In this document: positions 7,335 through 13,451 of the stretch, one piece after another
Position numbering within the stretch: the stretch's first letter is position 1
Layout of the letters: each line of letters starts with the position of its first letter
IMG/VR virus record: IMGVR_UViG_3300025120_000526
Coordinates: 1-24,437 of that record
Strand: one strand, 5' to 3'
Length of the DNA stretch: 24,437 nucleotides
DNA from: a virus
The notes under the pieces: model-generated
The model's database searches: none
Seen by the model: only the letters and a program-made list of their open reading frames with translations
Told to the model about the DNA's origin: nothing
Made by a program: the position numbers and the translations under genes

Positions 7335-8134
7335 AATACTGTCCAAGTTTCAGGGAACAAGTCCTTAATGTTGTGATGTTTATTATTTGGTCCAAACCAT
7401 ACTGAAGGTGCTACAACTTTTTTATTTTCGTTCTCGCATAACCAAGCACCCCACCAGGAGAATGTACTATTAGCAATGATAAAATCTTTACATTTGGTCA
7501 TCAAATGAAGATCATGATATGGACTGTTTGTTTCGCAAACTAAAAATCTATCACTTGCAAATAATGATTGCTCTTTACACCACTTTGTATCGTCAGAAAA
7601 TATGACTACCTGTCTATCCTCATCAAACTCTTTCAGTGCTTTTTCATACCAATCGAGTGAAAGATTGTGATGATTTCCACTGTTCCTTAAGAAATCACCT
7701 CTACGTATATGTAGGGCAACAGACTCAGAGCATAATTCGTATGCTGAACTACATTCTTCCATGATATTATCTTTGAAAGAAAATTCTTCTAAGATCTCAT
7801 CTCTAATATGTGAGAAGTATTTTTCTGTTTGAAAGTAACCTGTAATACTTACTCCATCTGGAAGTTCATCAAAGAGTTGTTGGTCAAACTCAAAAAACCT
7901 CTCCTGAACAATTTGTCCAGAAGAAGTTGCTCTTTTGTTTTTTAGATACGGTAAGTTAAAAGGAACATACAATTCAATACGAAGTCTATTTCCTAGGGCA
8001 TCTACAATTAACTCATCATGATCTGGGATACCAAAATCATATCCTTTATGCTTTGCAATACCACGGAGAGCGGCATACTGGAACATTTGATTGCCCAGTT
8101 GCCCCATCTTACCAAGATAATCTAAAAAAATCAT
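7331..8134 (-). CDS. GT11 alpha-1,2-fucosyltransferase-like, copy 2
   Basis: 267 residues, within the range of bacterial GT11 enzymes that transfer L-fucose from GDP-fucose in alpha-1,2 linkage. Family motifs in order: GQLGNQMFQYAALRGIAKHK (11-30), the GDP-fucose binding ALHIRRGDF (140-148), VVIFSDDTKWC, and the C-terminal DFIIANSTFSWWGAWL. It lies directly behind a diverged paralogue (8131-8988) with an ATGA overlap, and downstream of gmd and fcl, which should supply GDP-L-fucose. The two copies keep all motifs but differ widely elsewhere, which suggests different acceptors. Because the GME-like gene is in the same operon, GDP-L-galactose is an alternative donor. Confidence 0.88.
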   Translation of the reverse strand: MIFLDYLGKMGQLGNQMFQYAALRGIAKHKGYDFGIPDHDELIVDALGNRLRIELYVPFNLPYLKNKRATSSGQIVQERFFEFDQQLFDELPDGVSITGYFQTEKYFSHIRDEILEEFSFKDNIMEECSSAYELCSESVALHIRRGDFLRNSGNHHNLSLDWYEKALKEFDEDRQVVIFSDDTKWCKEQSLFASDRFLVCETNSPYHDLHLMTKCKDFIIANSTFSWWGAWLCENENKKVVAPSVWFGPNNKHHNIKDLFPETWTVL

Positions 8135-8988
8135 ATCGGTTTTCTAATCCAATCAGAAGGAACAAGATCTGAAATATCATCAATACCTGATGCAGGTCCA
8201 AACCATTGATCTGGAGCAACAACTTTCTTGTCTGGGTTACTGTTCAACCAAGCACCCCACCAAGAGAAAGAAGAGTTAGCGATAATATTATGACTACACA
8301 ATGACATCAAACACAAGTCTGTGTTGGGAACCAGCGAATGTCGCATTTGACCATCAGCATCTTTATGTAGATGATCATAACGTTCCTCATTTTGAGAGAG
8401 TAAGAACCTATCACTAGAGAAGACTTCTTGCTGTCCACACCATTCAATATCATCAGAAAAGATGAGAACTGGCATGTCCTCAGGAAACTCTTCAAGAGCA
8501 GCAGCGTAATATTCTAGAGAGCAAACTGGATGGTAGTCGGTAAGGTTTACATAATCAGTACGACGAACATGAAGTGCAATACATTCTCCAACACCTTCAA
8601 TCATTTCTTTACAAGGTTCAAGAATCTCATCCTTGAACGTATAGTCAGAACGAATCAAATCTTCTACGTTCTTAAACCATTTCTCAGTTTGATAGTAATC
8701 ATCAAGATTACTATCATCAGGACACTCGTTAAAGAATACCTCATGAAAATTAAACCCACTAAGTTTAAATGAAGTAAAGTTGTGAGAGACAAAACCAAAG
8801 TTTTCTGGTTTTACACTACCCATCTTAAAGCAGTCAAACAAACCATAGTTTGCTTCATACTTATCAACGGGAGGAGGAATCATAAAGTCGAATCCACGAT
8901 GAGTTGTAATGCCACGCAATGCAGCATATTGAAACATTTGATTTCCTAGTCTGCCATTAGATCCAAGTCGGTTATAACCAATCGTCAT
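8131..8988 (-). CDS. GT11 alpha-1,2-fucosyltransferase-like, copy 1
   Basis: 285 residues with the full GT11 motif set: GRLGNQMFQYAALRGITTHR (12-31), IALHVRRTDYVN (137-148) for GDP-fucose binding, VLIFSDDIEWC, and HNIIANSSFSWWGAWLN near the C-terminus. It is the second gene of the late sugar operon, with ATGA overlaps to the GME-like gene before it and to its paralogue after it. It carries an insertion relative to the second copy around residues 225-240 (HLHKDADGQMRHSL). It is a cytosolic enzyme without membrane segments. The expected reaction is fucosylation of a glycan acceptor. Donor specificity could include L-galactose, judged only from context. Confidence 0.88.
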   Translation of the reverse strand: MTIGYNRLGSNGRLGNQMFQYAALRGITTHRGFDFMIPPPVDKYEANYGLFDCFKMGSVKPENFGFVSHNFTSFKLSGFNFHEVFFNECPDDSNLDDYYQTEKWFKNVEDLIRSDYTFKDEILEPCKEMIEGVGECIALHVRRTDYVNLTDYHPVCSLEYYAAALEEFPEDMPVLIFSDDIEWCGQQEVFSSDRFLLSQNEERYDHLHKDADGQMRHSLVPNTDLCLMSLCSHNIIANSSFSWWGAWLNSNPDKKVVAPDQWFGPASGIDDISDLVPSDWIRKPI

Positions 8989-10040
8989 TTGCCACCTTTC
9001 AGTTGAATTTGTTCAGAAATCCATTTATATGTTTTACGGATGCCTTCTTCTAGAGTTTGGGAATAATCCCAATCAAGTTCTTTACGGATCAAATCATTAT
9101 TAGAATTACGCCCACGAACTCCAAGGGGTCCATCAATATGAATCTTAGTAACTTCTTTCTCTGCGACTTTAGCAGCAGTCTCTACAAGTTGATTGATAGT
9201 AACCATCTCTTCAGAACCAATATTAACCGGTCCCATAAAGTCTGATTGCATCATTCTGTAAGTTGCTTCAACGCATTCGTCAACGAACAAGAAGGAACGA
9301 GTCTGTAAGCCGTCTCCCCACACCTCGATTGCTCCACCTTGCTTCGGGAGGTAAGCGACTTTACGGCAGATTGCAGCTGGTGCCTTCTCTCTTCCACCGT
9401 CCCAGGTTCCTTCGGGACCAAATATGTTGTGATAGCGAGCAACCCGAACAGGAATCCTATGATTACGGTTGTAAGCAAAGTAAAGTCTTTCGCTAAAGAG
9501 TTTTTCCCAGCCGTACTCCGAATCAGGAGCAGCAGGGTACGCAGATTCTTCACGGCAATCGGGGTTATCGGGGTCTAATTGGTTGTGCTCTGGATACATA
9601 CATGCTGAACCAGAATAGAAAATCTTAGTTTTATTTTGTTCTGTAATTTCATTCAGTTTACGTTGTTCCTCAAGAACATTCAGGTTAATAGTGACAGAGT
9701 TATGCATAATGTCTGCATCATTCTCACCAGTGAATACAAATCCTGCACCACCCATATCAGCAGCAAACTGATAAATCTCATCAAAAGGTTCGGAAAACTT
9801 ATCTACAATATCTTTGTAGAAGTTTCCAAGGTATCCGGTAAAACGAACACATCGTTTTACGAGATTAACATCTCTCAAGTCACCAACAATAAATTCATTT
9901 GCATGAGATACTGAATATTCAGGATGCTTAAGATCTATACCACGCACCCAGTATCCTTCGGAGCGTAATCGTTTAACCATATGTGAACCAATAAATCCAC
10001 CTGCACCAAACACCAGTGCAGTCTTTTTATAGTCAGACAT
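8985..10040 (-). CDS. GDP-mannose 3,5-epimerase-like enzyme
   Basis: 351 residues. The Rossmann motif FGAGGFIGS is at 11-19 and the NAD-binding acidic residue is in GIDLKHPEY (34-42). The ADMGGAGFVF block (95-104) and SGSACMYPE (143-151) are hallmarks of plant and bacterial GDP-mannose 3,5-epimerase (GME). Catalytic residues known from plant GME are all present: Cys147, Tyr176, Lys180 (YGWEK) and the second-acid Lys219 in GGREKAPAAICRK. The expected reaction is GDP-D-mannose to GDP-L-galactose (and GDP-L-gulose) in the cytosol. It is the first gene of the coupled sugar operon, behind an AATAAATA late-type box and an AAAGGAAAG ribosome site. It competes for the same precursor as gmd. Confidence 0.85.
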   Translation of the reverse strand: MSDYKKTALVFGAGGFIGSHMVKRLRSEGYWVRGIDLKHPEYSVSHANEFIVGDLRDVNLVKRCVRFTGYLGNFYKDIVDKFSEPFDEIYQFAADMGGAGFVFTGENDADIMHNSVTINLNVLEEQRKLNEITEQNKTKIFYSGSACMYPEHNQLDPDNPDCREESAYPAAPDSEYGWEKLFSERLYFAYNRNHRIPVRVARYHNIFGPEGTWDGGREKAPAAICRKVAYLPKQGGAIEVWGDGLQTRSFLFVDECVEATYRMMQSDFMGPVNIGSEEMVTINQLVETAAKVAEKEVTKIHIDGPLGVRGRNSNNDLIRKELDWDYSQTLEEGIRKTYKWISEQIQLKGGK

Positions 10041-10062
10041 TCTTTCCTTTATTGTTACCCGA

Positions 10063-10070
10063 TATTTATT
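10063..10070 (-). promoter_or_regulatory. T4-type late promoter box (AATAAATA)
   Basis: AATAAATA on the minus strand, one base from the T4 late consensus TATAAATA. It is placed about 22 bases before the start of the GME-like gene and just after the terminator at 10077-10101. This would make the 11-gene sugar operon late-expressed. Confidence 0.55.
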
Positions 10071-10076
10071 ATACAG

Positions 10077-10101
10077 AAAAAGGGGCGCTTACGCAACCCC
10101 T
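10077..10101 (-). terminator. Intrinsic terminator after gmd-fcl
   Basis: On the minus strand a GGGG...CCCC stem with an internal GCG/CGC pairing and a two-base bulge is followed by CTTTTTCT. It lies 7 bases after the fcl stop and separates gmd-fcl from the transferase operon. Confidence 0.75.
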
Positions 10102-10107
10102 GTAGTA

Positions 10108-11064
10108 TTATCCAAATCTTTTTAGAAAGTCTCCATAGGCAACTCTAATACCATTATCAAAGGAGACCTCCGGTTTCCAACCAAGTTCTTTAATCTTTGA
10201 TACGTTCATAACCTTTCGCATTGTTCCATTTGGTTTAGAAGTATCCCAATGAATATTTTCTCTTTCAAGTCCAACCACAGAAGCAATCACTTCGGCAAGG
10301 TCCTTAATAGAAATTTCTTTTCCAGATCCAATGTTGATGGGTTCTTCTTCATTATATGTTTTCATAAGAAGAATACATGCATCTGCTAAGTCATCAACAT
10401 ATAAAAACTCTCTCATAGGAGAACCATCTCCCCAAAGTCTTACTCCCCTATGATATGGACCACCAAGATCATGACCAATGGCATCTCTTGCGTCATGAAT
10501 TTTACGAATCATTCCAGGAATAACATGAGAGTTTTCTGGATGATAATTATCTCCTGGTCCATAAAGATTGCATGGCATCGCACTAATAGCGTTGAATCCA
10601 TACTGCTGACGATAAGATTTACAGAGATAGATACCAGCAATCTTTGCCACCGCATAAGCATCATTGGTGGGTTCAAGTTTACCAGTCATCAACTGATCTT
10701 CAGTGATTGGTAGTTGAGGTTCTTTTGGATAAATGCATGAAGACCCCAGGAACAAATACTTCTTACACCCGTTACGATATGCAGCTTCAATCAAGTTACT
10801 TTCAATCATAAGGTTTTGATAAATCATCTCTGCCTTATGATTTTGATTACCAATGATGCCACCAACTTTAGCAGCAGCATTAAAGACATACTTCGGTTCA
10901 TGCGTTTTGAACCATTTATTTACTTCTCTCTGATTTGTAAGGTCAACCTCTGACCTATCAACCGTCCAGATATTAGTATGTCCTGCAGACTCCAACTGTC
11001 TAATAATAGCAGAACCAACAAGTCCTTTATGTCCTGCGACAAAGATTCTAGATCCCTTCTTCAT
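10108..11064 (-). CDS. fcl: GDP-L-fucose synthase
   Basis: 318 residues, typical of GDP-4-keto-6-deoxy-mannose 3,5-epimerase/4-reductase, which makes GDP-L-fucose with NADPH. Seen: AGHKGLVGS (10-18) nucleotide loop, the AAKVGGI block (64-70) specific to the family, FLGSSCIYP (105-113) with Ser108/Cys110, YAVAK (137-141) with the catalytic Tyr and Lys, and His180 in [11 protein letters not shown], the second epimerase residue. The [16 protein letters not shown] signature is intact. Its start overlaps the end of gmd by 17 bases. It completes the GDP-fucose pathway that feeds the GT11-like genes. A terminator follows at once. Confidence 0.95.
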   Translation of the reverse strand: MKKGSRIFVAGHKGLVGSAIIRQLESAGHTNIWTVDRSEVDLTNQREVNKWFKTHEPKYVFNAAAKVGGIIGNQNHKAEMIYQNLMIESNLIEAAYRNGCKKYLFLGSSCIYPKEPQLPITEDQLMTGKLEPTNDAYAVAKIAGIYLCKSYRQQYGFNAISAMPCNLYGPGDNYHPENSHVIPGMIRKIHDARDAIGHDLGGPYHRGVRLWGDGSPMREFLYVDDLADACILLMKTYNEEEPINIGSGKEISIKDLAEVIASVVGLERENIHWDTSKPNGTMRKVMNVSKIKELGWKPEVSFDNGIRVAYGDFLKRFG

Positions 11065-12055
11065 TCTTACACATATCCTCCACTAGTTGATCAAATGATG
11101 TCTTGGGATACCAACCCAAAATTGCTCTTGCTTTTGTTGAGTCTCCAAGAAGTGTGTCTACTTCTGCTGGACGGAAATACTTCTCATTAACTTTGACAAT
11201 AGTTTTGCCAGAGATAGTATCTATACCAACTTCTTCAAGTCCTTCACCGTGCCACTCAATATTCATATTGAAGTAAGGGGCACACTTTTCTAAGAACTCA
11301 CGAACAGAATGTTGTTCATTTGTAGATACAACATAATCATCTCCTTTCTCCTGTTGAAGCATCATCCACATTGCTTCAACAAAATCTTTTGCGTGACCCC
11401 AATCACGTAAAGAATTTAGATTGCCAAGAGAAAGAGTATTCCACTTTCCTTCTGCAATATTCTTCAGAGCAATCGTAATCTTACGAGTAACGAAAGTTTC
11501 GCCACGACGAGGAGATTCGTGATTGAAAAGAATACCAGAACCTGCATGAATTCCATAGGACTCGCGATAGTTCTTCGTCAACCAATATGCATAAATCTTT
11601 GCACATCCATATGGCGATCGTGGATAAAATGGAGTAGTTTCTTTTTGAGGAATTTCTTGAACCTTACCAAACATTTCTGATGTAGATGCTTGGTAGATAC
11701 GCACTTTATCTTCCATTCCTAAAAGACGAACTGCCTCAAGAATACGAAGCGTTCCAAGTCCATCAACGTTACCAGTGTACTCAGGAAGTTCAAACGACAC
11801 CTTCACATGACTCTGAGCAGCAAGATTATAGATTTCATCGGGTTCAACTTTCTTAATAATACTAACCACATTAGTAGAGTCTGTCAAATCTCCATAATGC
11901 AATTCAATATCTTTGAATATATGGTCAATTCTATGAGTATTAATCAAAGAACTACGTCTCACAATACCATGGACCTCATATCCTTTCTCAAGCAATAATT
12001 CTGCTAGATATGAACCATCTTGGCCAGTAATCCCCGTAATTAGAGCGACTTTCAT
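11048..12055 (-). CDS. gmd: GDP-mannose 4,6-dehydratase
   Basis: 335 residues, a little shorter than bacterial Gmd (about 345-375). Conserved parts: [20 protein letters not shown] (6-25), the NADP-binding IVRRSS (31-36), STSEMFG (124-130) with the catalytic Thr/Glu, YGCAK (149-153) with Tyr149/Lys153, and [20 protein letters not shown]. It converts GDP-D-mannose to GDP-4-keto-6-deoxy-D-mannose. It has a sigma70-like promoter of its own (12074-12102) that overlaps the preceding terminator, and is followed by fcl with a 17-base overlap. Separation from the late transferase operon suggests earlier expression. Confidence 0.96.
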   Translation of the reverse strand: MKVALITGITGQDGSYLAELLLEKGYEVHGIVRRSSLINTHRIDHIFKDIELHYGDLTDSTNVVSIIKKVEPDEIYNLAAQSHVKVSFELPEYTGNVDGLGTLRILEAVRLLGMEDKVRIYQASTSEMFGKVQEIPQKETTPFYPRSPYGCAKIYAYWLTKNYRESYGIHAGSGILFNHESPRRGETFVTRKITIALKNIAEGKWNTLSLGNLNSLRDWGHAKDFVEAMWMMLQQEKGDDYVVSTNEQHSVREFLEKCAPYFNMNIEWHGEGLEEVGIDTISGKTIVKVNEKYFRPAEVDTLLGDSTKARAILGWYPKTSFDQLVEDMCKNEEGI

Positions 12056-12073
12056 ATTATATCTATTTTTTAT

Positions 12074-12102
12074 ATTATACTAAAAAAGGACGGTTTATGC
12101 AA
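12074..12102 (-). promoter_or_regulatory. Sigma70-like promoter for gmd-fcl
   Basis: Minus strand TTGCAT (12102-12097), 17 bases, perfect TATAAT (12079-12074). The -35 is weak (TTG only). The spacer contains the descending arm and T-tract of the terminator at 12082-12108, so terminator and promoter are superimposed. The start codon lies about 20 bases downstream of the -10. Confidence 0.55.
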
Positions 12103-12108
12103 CCGTCC
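12082..12108 (-). terminator. Intrinsic terminator before gmd
   Basis: Perfect 8-bp stem GGACGGTT / AACCGTCC with a 5-base loop followed by six Ts on the minus strand. It ends the transcript of the 12978-12220 genes. Confidence 0.9.
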
Positions 12109-12130
12109 TCATAAGGTCTTGCCATGCACG

Positions 12131-12160
12131 CCACTTGCTCTTTAACCTGAAGCAAGAAAC
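12131..12160. repeat. Hairpin-forming direct repeat, copy 2
   Basis: 30 bases beginning CCACTTGCTC and ending AGCAAGAAAC. Its CTTGCT/AGCAAG arms would form a hairpin. A second copy lies at 12188-12215, 27 bases away. Both are in the untranslated 3' region of the 12220-12462 gene. Confidence 0.7.
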
Positions 12161-12187
12161 AGGGCGGGAGTGTTATCTCCATCCGCA

Positions 12188-12215
12188 CCACTTGCTCTTA
12201 AGTAAAGCAAGAAAC
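12188..12215. repeat. Hairpin-forming direct repeat, copy 1
   Basis: 28 bases with the same ends (CCACTTGCTCTTAA ... AGCAAGAAAC) and the same six-base stem as the copy at 12131-12160; only the loop region differs. It starts 4 bases after the stop of the 12220-12462 gene in the direction of transcription. Confidence 0.7.
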
Positions 12216-12219
12216 CTCA

Positions 12220-12462
12220 TCAAAGTCTAATTCTTCTGTTGCCTTCAGAATCTTTTGGAAAATGTTCGGTAATTGCTGGACACTGATTTAATGCTTCAAT
12301 AAGAGCATCAAGTTTTGCATCCAGTCCAGATGCATTTCCATCACCTCCAGATTGAGTATGTACATTTTCTTCCAGTGCCTGAAGTCTTGATTCGACTTCA
12401 ACATCATACTTAGACATCGATGCACCACTTGCAGATTTTCCTGCCGTTCCTTTAGTTGACAT
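12220..12462 (-). CDS. Hypothetical 80-aa protein with short coiled coil
   Basis: An open frame from ATG at 12462, preceded at about 26 bases by a late-like box (12488-12495). The N-terminal 15 residues are Ser/Gly/Ala-rich and flexible. Residues 18-35 (KYDVEVESRLQALEENVH) form a heptad-like helix, followed by a Gly-rich linker, a second amphipathic helix (LDAKLDALIEALNQ) and a basic C-terminus (NRRIRL). This is a plausible oligomerising virion or assembly protein, but I recognise no family. Its 3' untranslated region holds two hairpin repeats and a terminator. Confidence 0.7.
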   Translation of the reverse strand: MSTKGTAGKSASGASMSKYDVEVESRLQALEENVHTQSGGDGNASGLDAKLDALIEALNQCPAITEHFPKDSEGNRRIRL

Positions 12463-12487
12463 AGTTAGTAATAAATTAACTCTTGGT

Positions 12488-12495
12488 TTATTTAG
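12488..12495 (-). promoter_or_regulatory. Late-promoter-like box (ACTAAATA type)
   Basis: CTAAATAA on the minus strand, related to the TATAAATA late consensus by one mismatch plus flank, 26 bases before the ATG of the 12220-12462 gene. Spacing fits a T4-type late promoter; the match is imperfect. Confidence 0.4.
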
Positions 12496-12526
12496 TTTTT
12501 AAAAGGGTCTAATGACTCCACCAGGG

Positions 12527-12769
12527 CTAGTTTACACGACTTACCGAGTCTGTTATATAACAGGGTACACCATCCGGATCTAACCATTTAGTGTACTCAA
12601 AGTCATCCATCGCAGTCAGAAGTTGCATCTGGTTATCAAGAAAATACATATCACTATATCTTTTTGTCCAACTATCTGCTTTCTGAATGCGATAGTCTGG
12701 CATACCATTGATTTCTAATGTGCCATATTCAACATAACGATAAGGAAAACGTTCTAGAAGAACTTTCAT
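12527..12769 (-). CDS. Hypothetical 80-aa protein
   Basis: The start codon forms an ATGA overlap with the stop of the preceding gene (12766-12978), which fixes the start. The product is rich in Tyr and Trp and acidic in its second half (MDDFEYTKWLDPDGVPCYI). It has no membrane segment, signal peptide or nucleotide-binding motif. It is likely a small soluble phage protein expressed from the promoter at 13001-13030 together with its upstream partner. I do not recognise a family. Confidence 0.7.
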   Translation of the reverse strand: MKVLLERFPYRYVEYGTLEINGMPDYRIQKADSWTKRYSDMYFLDNQMQLLTAMDDFEYTKWLDPDGVPCYITDSVSRVN

Positions 12770-12978
12770 GCTTCTACCGCTTCAAGATCGACAGAGATTT
12801 GTTCCATCAAAATATCATAATCATCAAGAGCATCACCTGAAAAGACGACACCAGTGTTTTCATAATAACGACGGACCTTTTTGAGAAGTTTTGGATTCTT
12901 CACATCCAGGAAGAACTCTCCATTTACCGCACCCTTTAGAGTTTGGATATCTTTCTTAAACTTAATAGTCAGTGTCAT
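12766..12978 (-). CDS. Hypothetical 70-aa protein
   Basis: First gene behind a near-consensus sigma70-like promoter (13001-13030), with a leader of about 16 bases and a CGGAAC sequence ahead of the ATG, so probably early. The N-terminal half is basic (KFKKDIQTLKG, KNPKLLKKVRRYYENTG) and the C-terminal half strongly acidic (DALDDYDILMEQISVDLEAVEA). Such charge-split small proteins are common among early phage host-takeover genes, but this is only an analogy. No family is recognised. Confidence 0.7.
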   Translation of the reverse strand: MTLTIKFKKDIQTLKGAVNGEFFLDVKNPKLLKKVRRYYENTGVVFSGDALDDYDILMEQISVDLEAVEA

Positions 12979-13000
12979 TGTTCCGTTTGTTGACCTTAGT

Positions 13001-13030
13001 ATTATAAGGGTTTGACAGGGTTTCTGTCAA
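13001..13030 (-). promoter_or_regulatory. Consensus sigma70-type promoter
   Basis: Minus strand TTGACA (13030-13025), 18 bases, TATAAT (13006-13001): both hexamers perfect. The -35 begins one base after the 3' end of the Met-type tRNA. It drives the 12978-12527 pair. Confidence 0.8.
13012..13030. repeat. Inverted repeat covering the -35 box
   Basis: TTGACAG GGTTT CTGTCAA: 7-bp arms, 5-base loop. It overlaps the -35 and most of the spacer of the promoter at 13001-13030. Possible operator, or a hairpin in the read-through tRNA transcript. Confidence 0.6.
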
Positions 13031-13031
13031 G

Positions 13032-13104
13032 TGCTTCCTGTGAGGATCGAACTCACCTTAGGCAAATTATGAGTTTGCTGCATTCACCAGATTGCTAAGG
13101 AAGC
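13032..13104 (-). tRNA. tRNA with CAU anticodon (Met or lysidine-type Ile2)
   Basis: A full cloverleaf on the minus strand, 73 bases: acceptor GCTTCCT/AGGAAGC with discriminator A, anticodon arm GCAAA-CTCATAA-TTTGC, T arm GTGAG-TTCGATC-CTCAC. The D stem is short (3 bp). No CCA is encoded. CAU reads Met, or AUA if C34 is modified to lysidine; the sequence alone cannot decide. It lies 3 bases behind the Ile(UAU) tRNA. Confidence 0.9.
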
Positions 13105-13107
13105 AAA

Positions 13108-13179
13108 TAGGACTGCTGAGAATTGAACCCAGTTTGCGCCCTTATAAGGAGCGAGCATTAACCAATATGCGACAGTCCC
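13108..13179 (-). tRNA. tRNA-Ile (UAU)
   Basis: 72 bases. Acceptor GGGACTG/CAGTCCT (first pair G-U) with discriminator A, D arm GCAT/ATGC, anticodon stem CGCTC/GGGCG with loop CTTATAA (anticodon UAU), T arm CTGGG-TTCAATT-CTCAG. Position 9 is C, unusual. No CCA is encoded. The stop codon of the Phd-like gene abuts its 5' end exactly. It reads AUA, a rare codon in GC-richer hosts but common in AT-rich phage genes. Confidence 0.88.
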
Positions 13180-13350
13180 TCAAGATGCATCATCGTGAGT
13201 TGTGTGTATTCGTATGAGTTCATCATCCGCTAAGGTCATCACTGCTCTATTTCCATTGCTATTCTCTACTATTATATTTTCACCACCCTCAACTCTATCC
13301 ATGAGTTCTTCCCAGTGCTCTTGCCAGTATTCCACGGAGTAAATTTCCAT
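13180..13350 (-). CDS. Orphan Phd/YefM-like antitoxin-type protein
   Basis: I take the ATG at 13350-13348 (MEIYSVEYWQEHW), giving 56 residues; a longer frame starting at TTG 13389 would begin inside a hairpin. The product resembles the N-terminal DNA-binding domain of the Phd/YefM family: a short strand, the helix EYWQEHWEELMDRVEGGENIIV, then a strand-turn-strand SNGNRAVMTLADDELIR matching the family pattern 'G.P.A.L....'. Phd/YefM antitoxins normally bind operator DNA and neutralise a Doc/YoeB toxin. No toxin gene is adjacent, so it may be a decoy antitoxin or a regulator. It is expressed from the promoter at 13423-13451, and its stop abuts tRNA-Ile. Confidence 0.6.
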   Translation of the reverse strand: MEIYSVEYWQEHWEELMDRVEGGENIIVENSNGNRAVMTLADDELIRIHTTHDDAS

Positions 13351-13371
13351 AGTTGCATTATGTATGTAAAT

Positions 13372-13421
13372 CGGGGTGACAGGATTCAAGCTTGCTAATG
13401 CTTGATATAGGACATCACACC
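13372..13421. repeat. Two-tier inverted repeat ahead of the Phd-like gene
   Basis: Outer arms GGGGTGA (13372-13378) and TCACACC (13415-13421) pair at 6 of 7 positions. Inner arms TCAAGC (13386-13391) and GCTTGA (13400-13405) pair perfectly. On the minus strand the lower part (13371-13389) also reads like the 3' end of a tRNA (T-loop-like TTGAATC, then a CACCCCG A end). Leader structure or tRNA remnant. Confidence 0.5.
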
Positions 13422-13422
13422 T

Positions 13423-13451
13423 ATCATACAGTCATGGATTCCTTCTGTCAA
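13423..13451 (-). promoter_or_regulatory. Sigma70-like promoter (TTGACA-17-TATGAT)
   Basis: TTGACA at 13451-13446, a 17-base spacer, TATGAT at 13428-13423 on the minus strand. The -35 lies inside the 3' end of the 13432-13662 gene. It drives the Phd-like gene and the Ile and Met-type tRNAs. Confidence 0.7.

Noticed and set aside
9251-9578. Overlapping open frames on both strands within the GME-like gene
   Set aside because: They are shadows of a well-supported enzyme with complete active site.
12075-12182. 35-codon minus frame (MEITLPPCFLLQVKEQV...) through the hairpin repeat
   Set aside because: It runs across the terminator hairpin and T-tract into the gmd promoter, and its residues follow from the repeat; more likely untranslated RNA, although a comparison with relatives could change this.
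13371-13389. Prophage attachment site at a tRNA 3' end
   Set aside because: T4-like phages do not integrate, there is no integrase in the window, and the tRNA-like stretch is part of a local hairpin.
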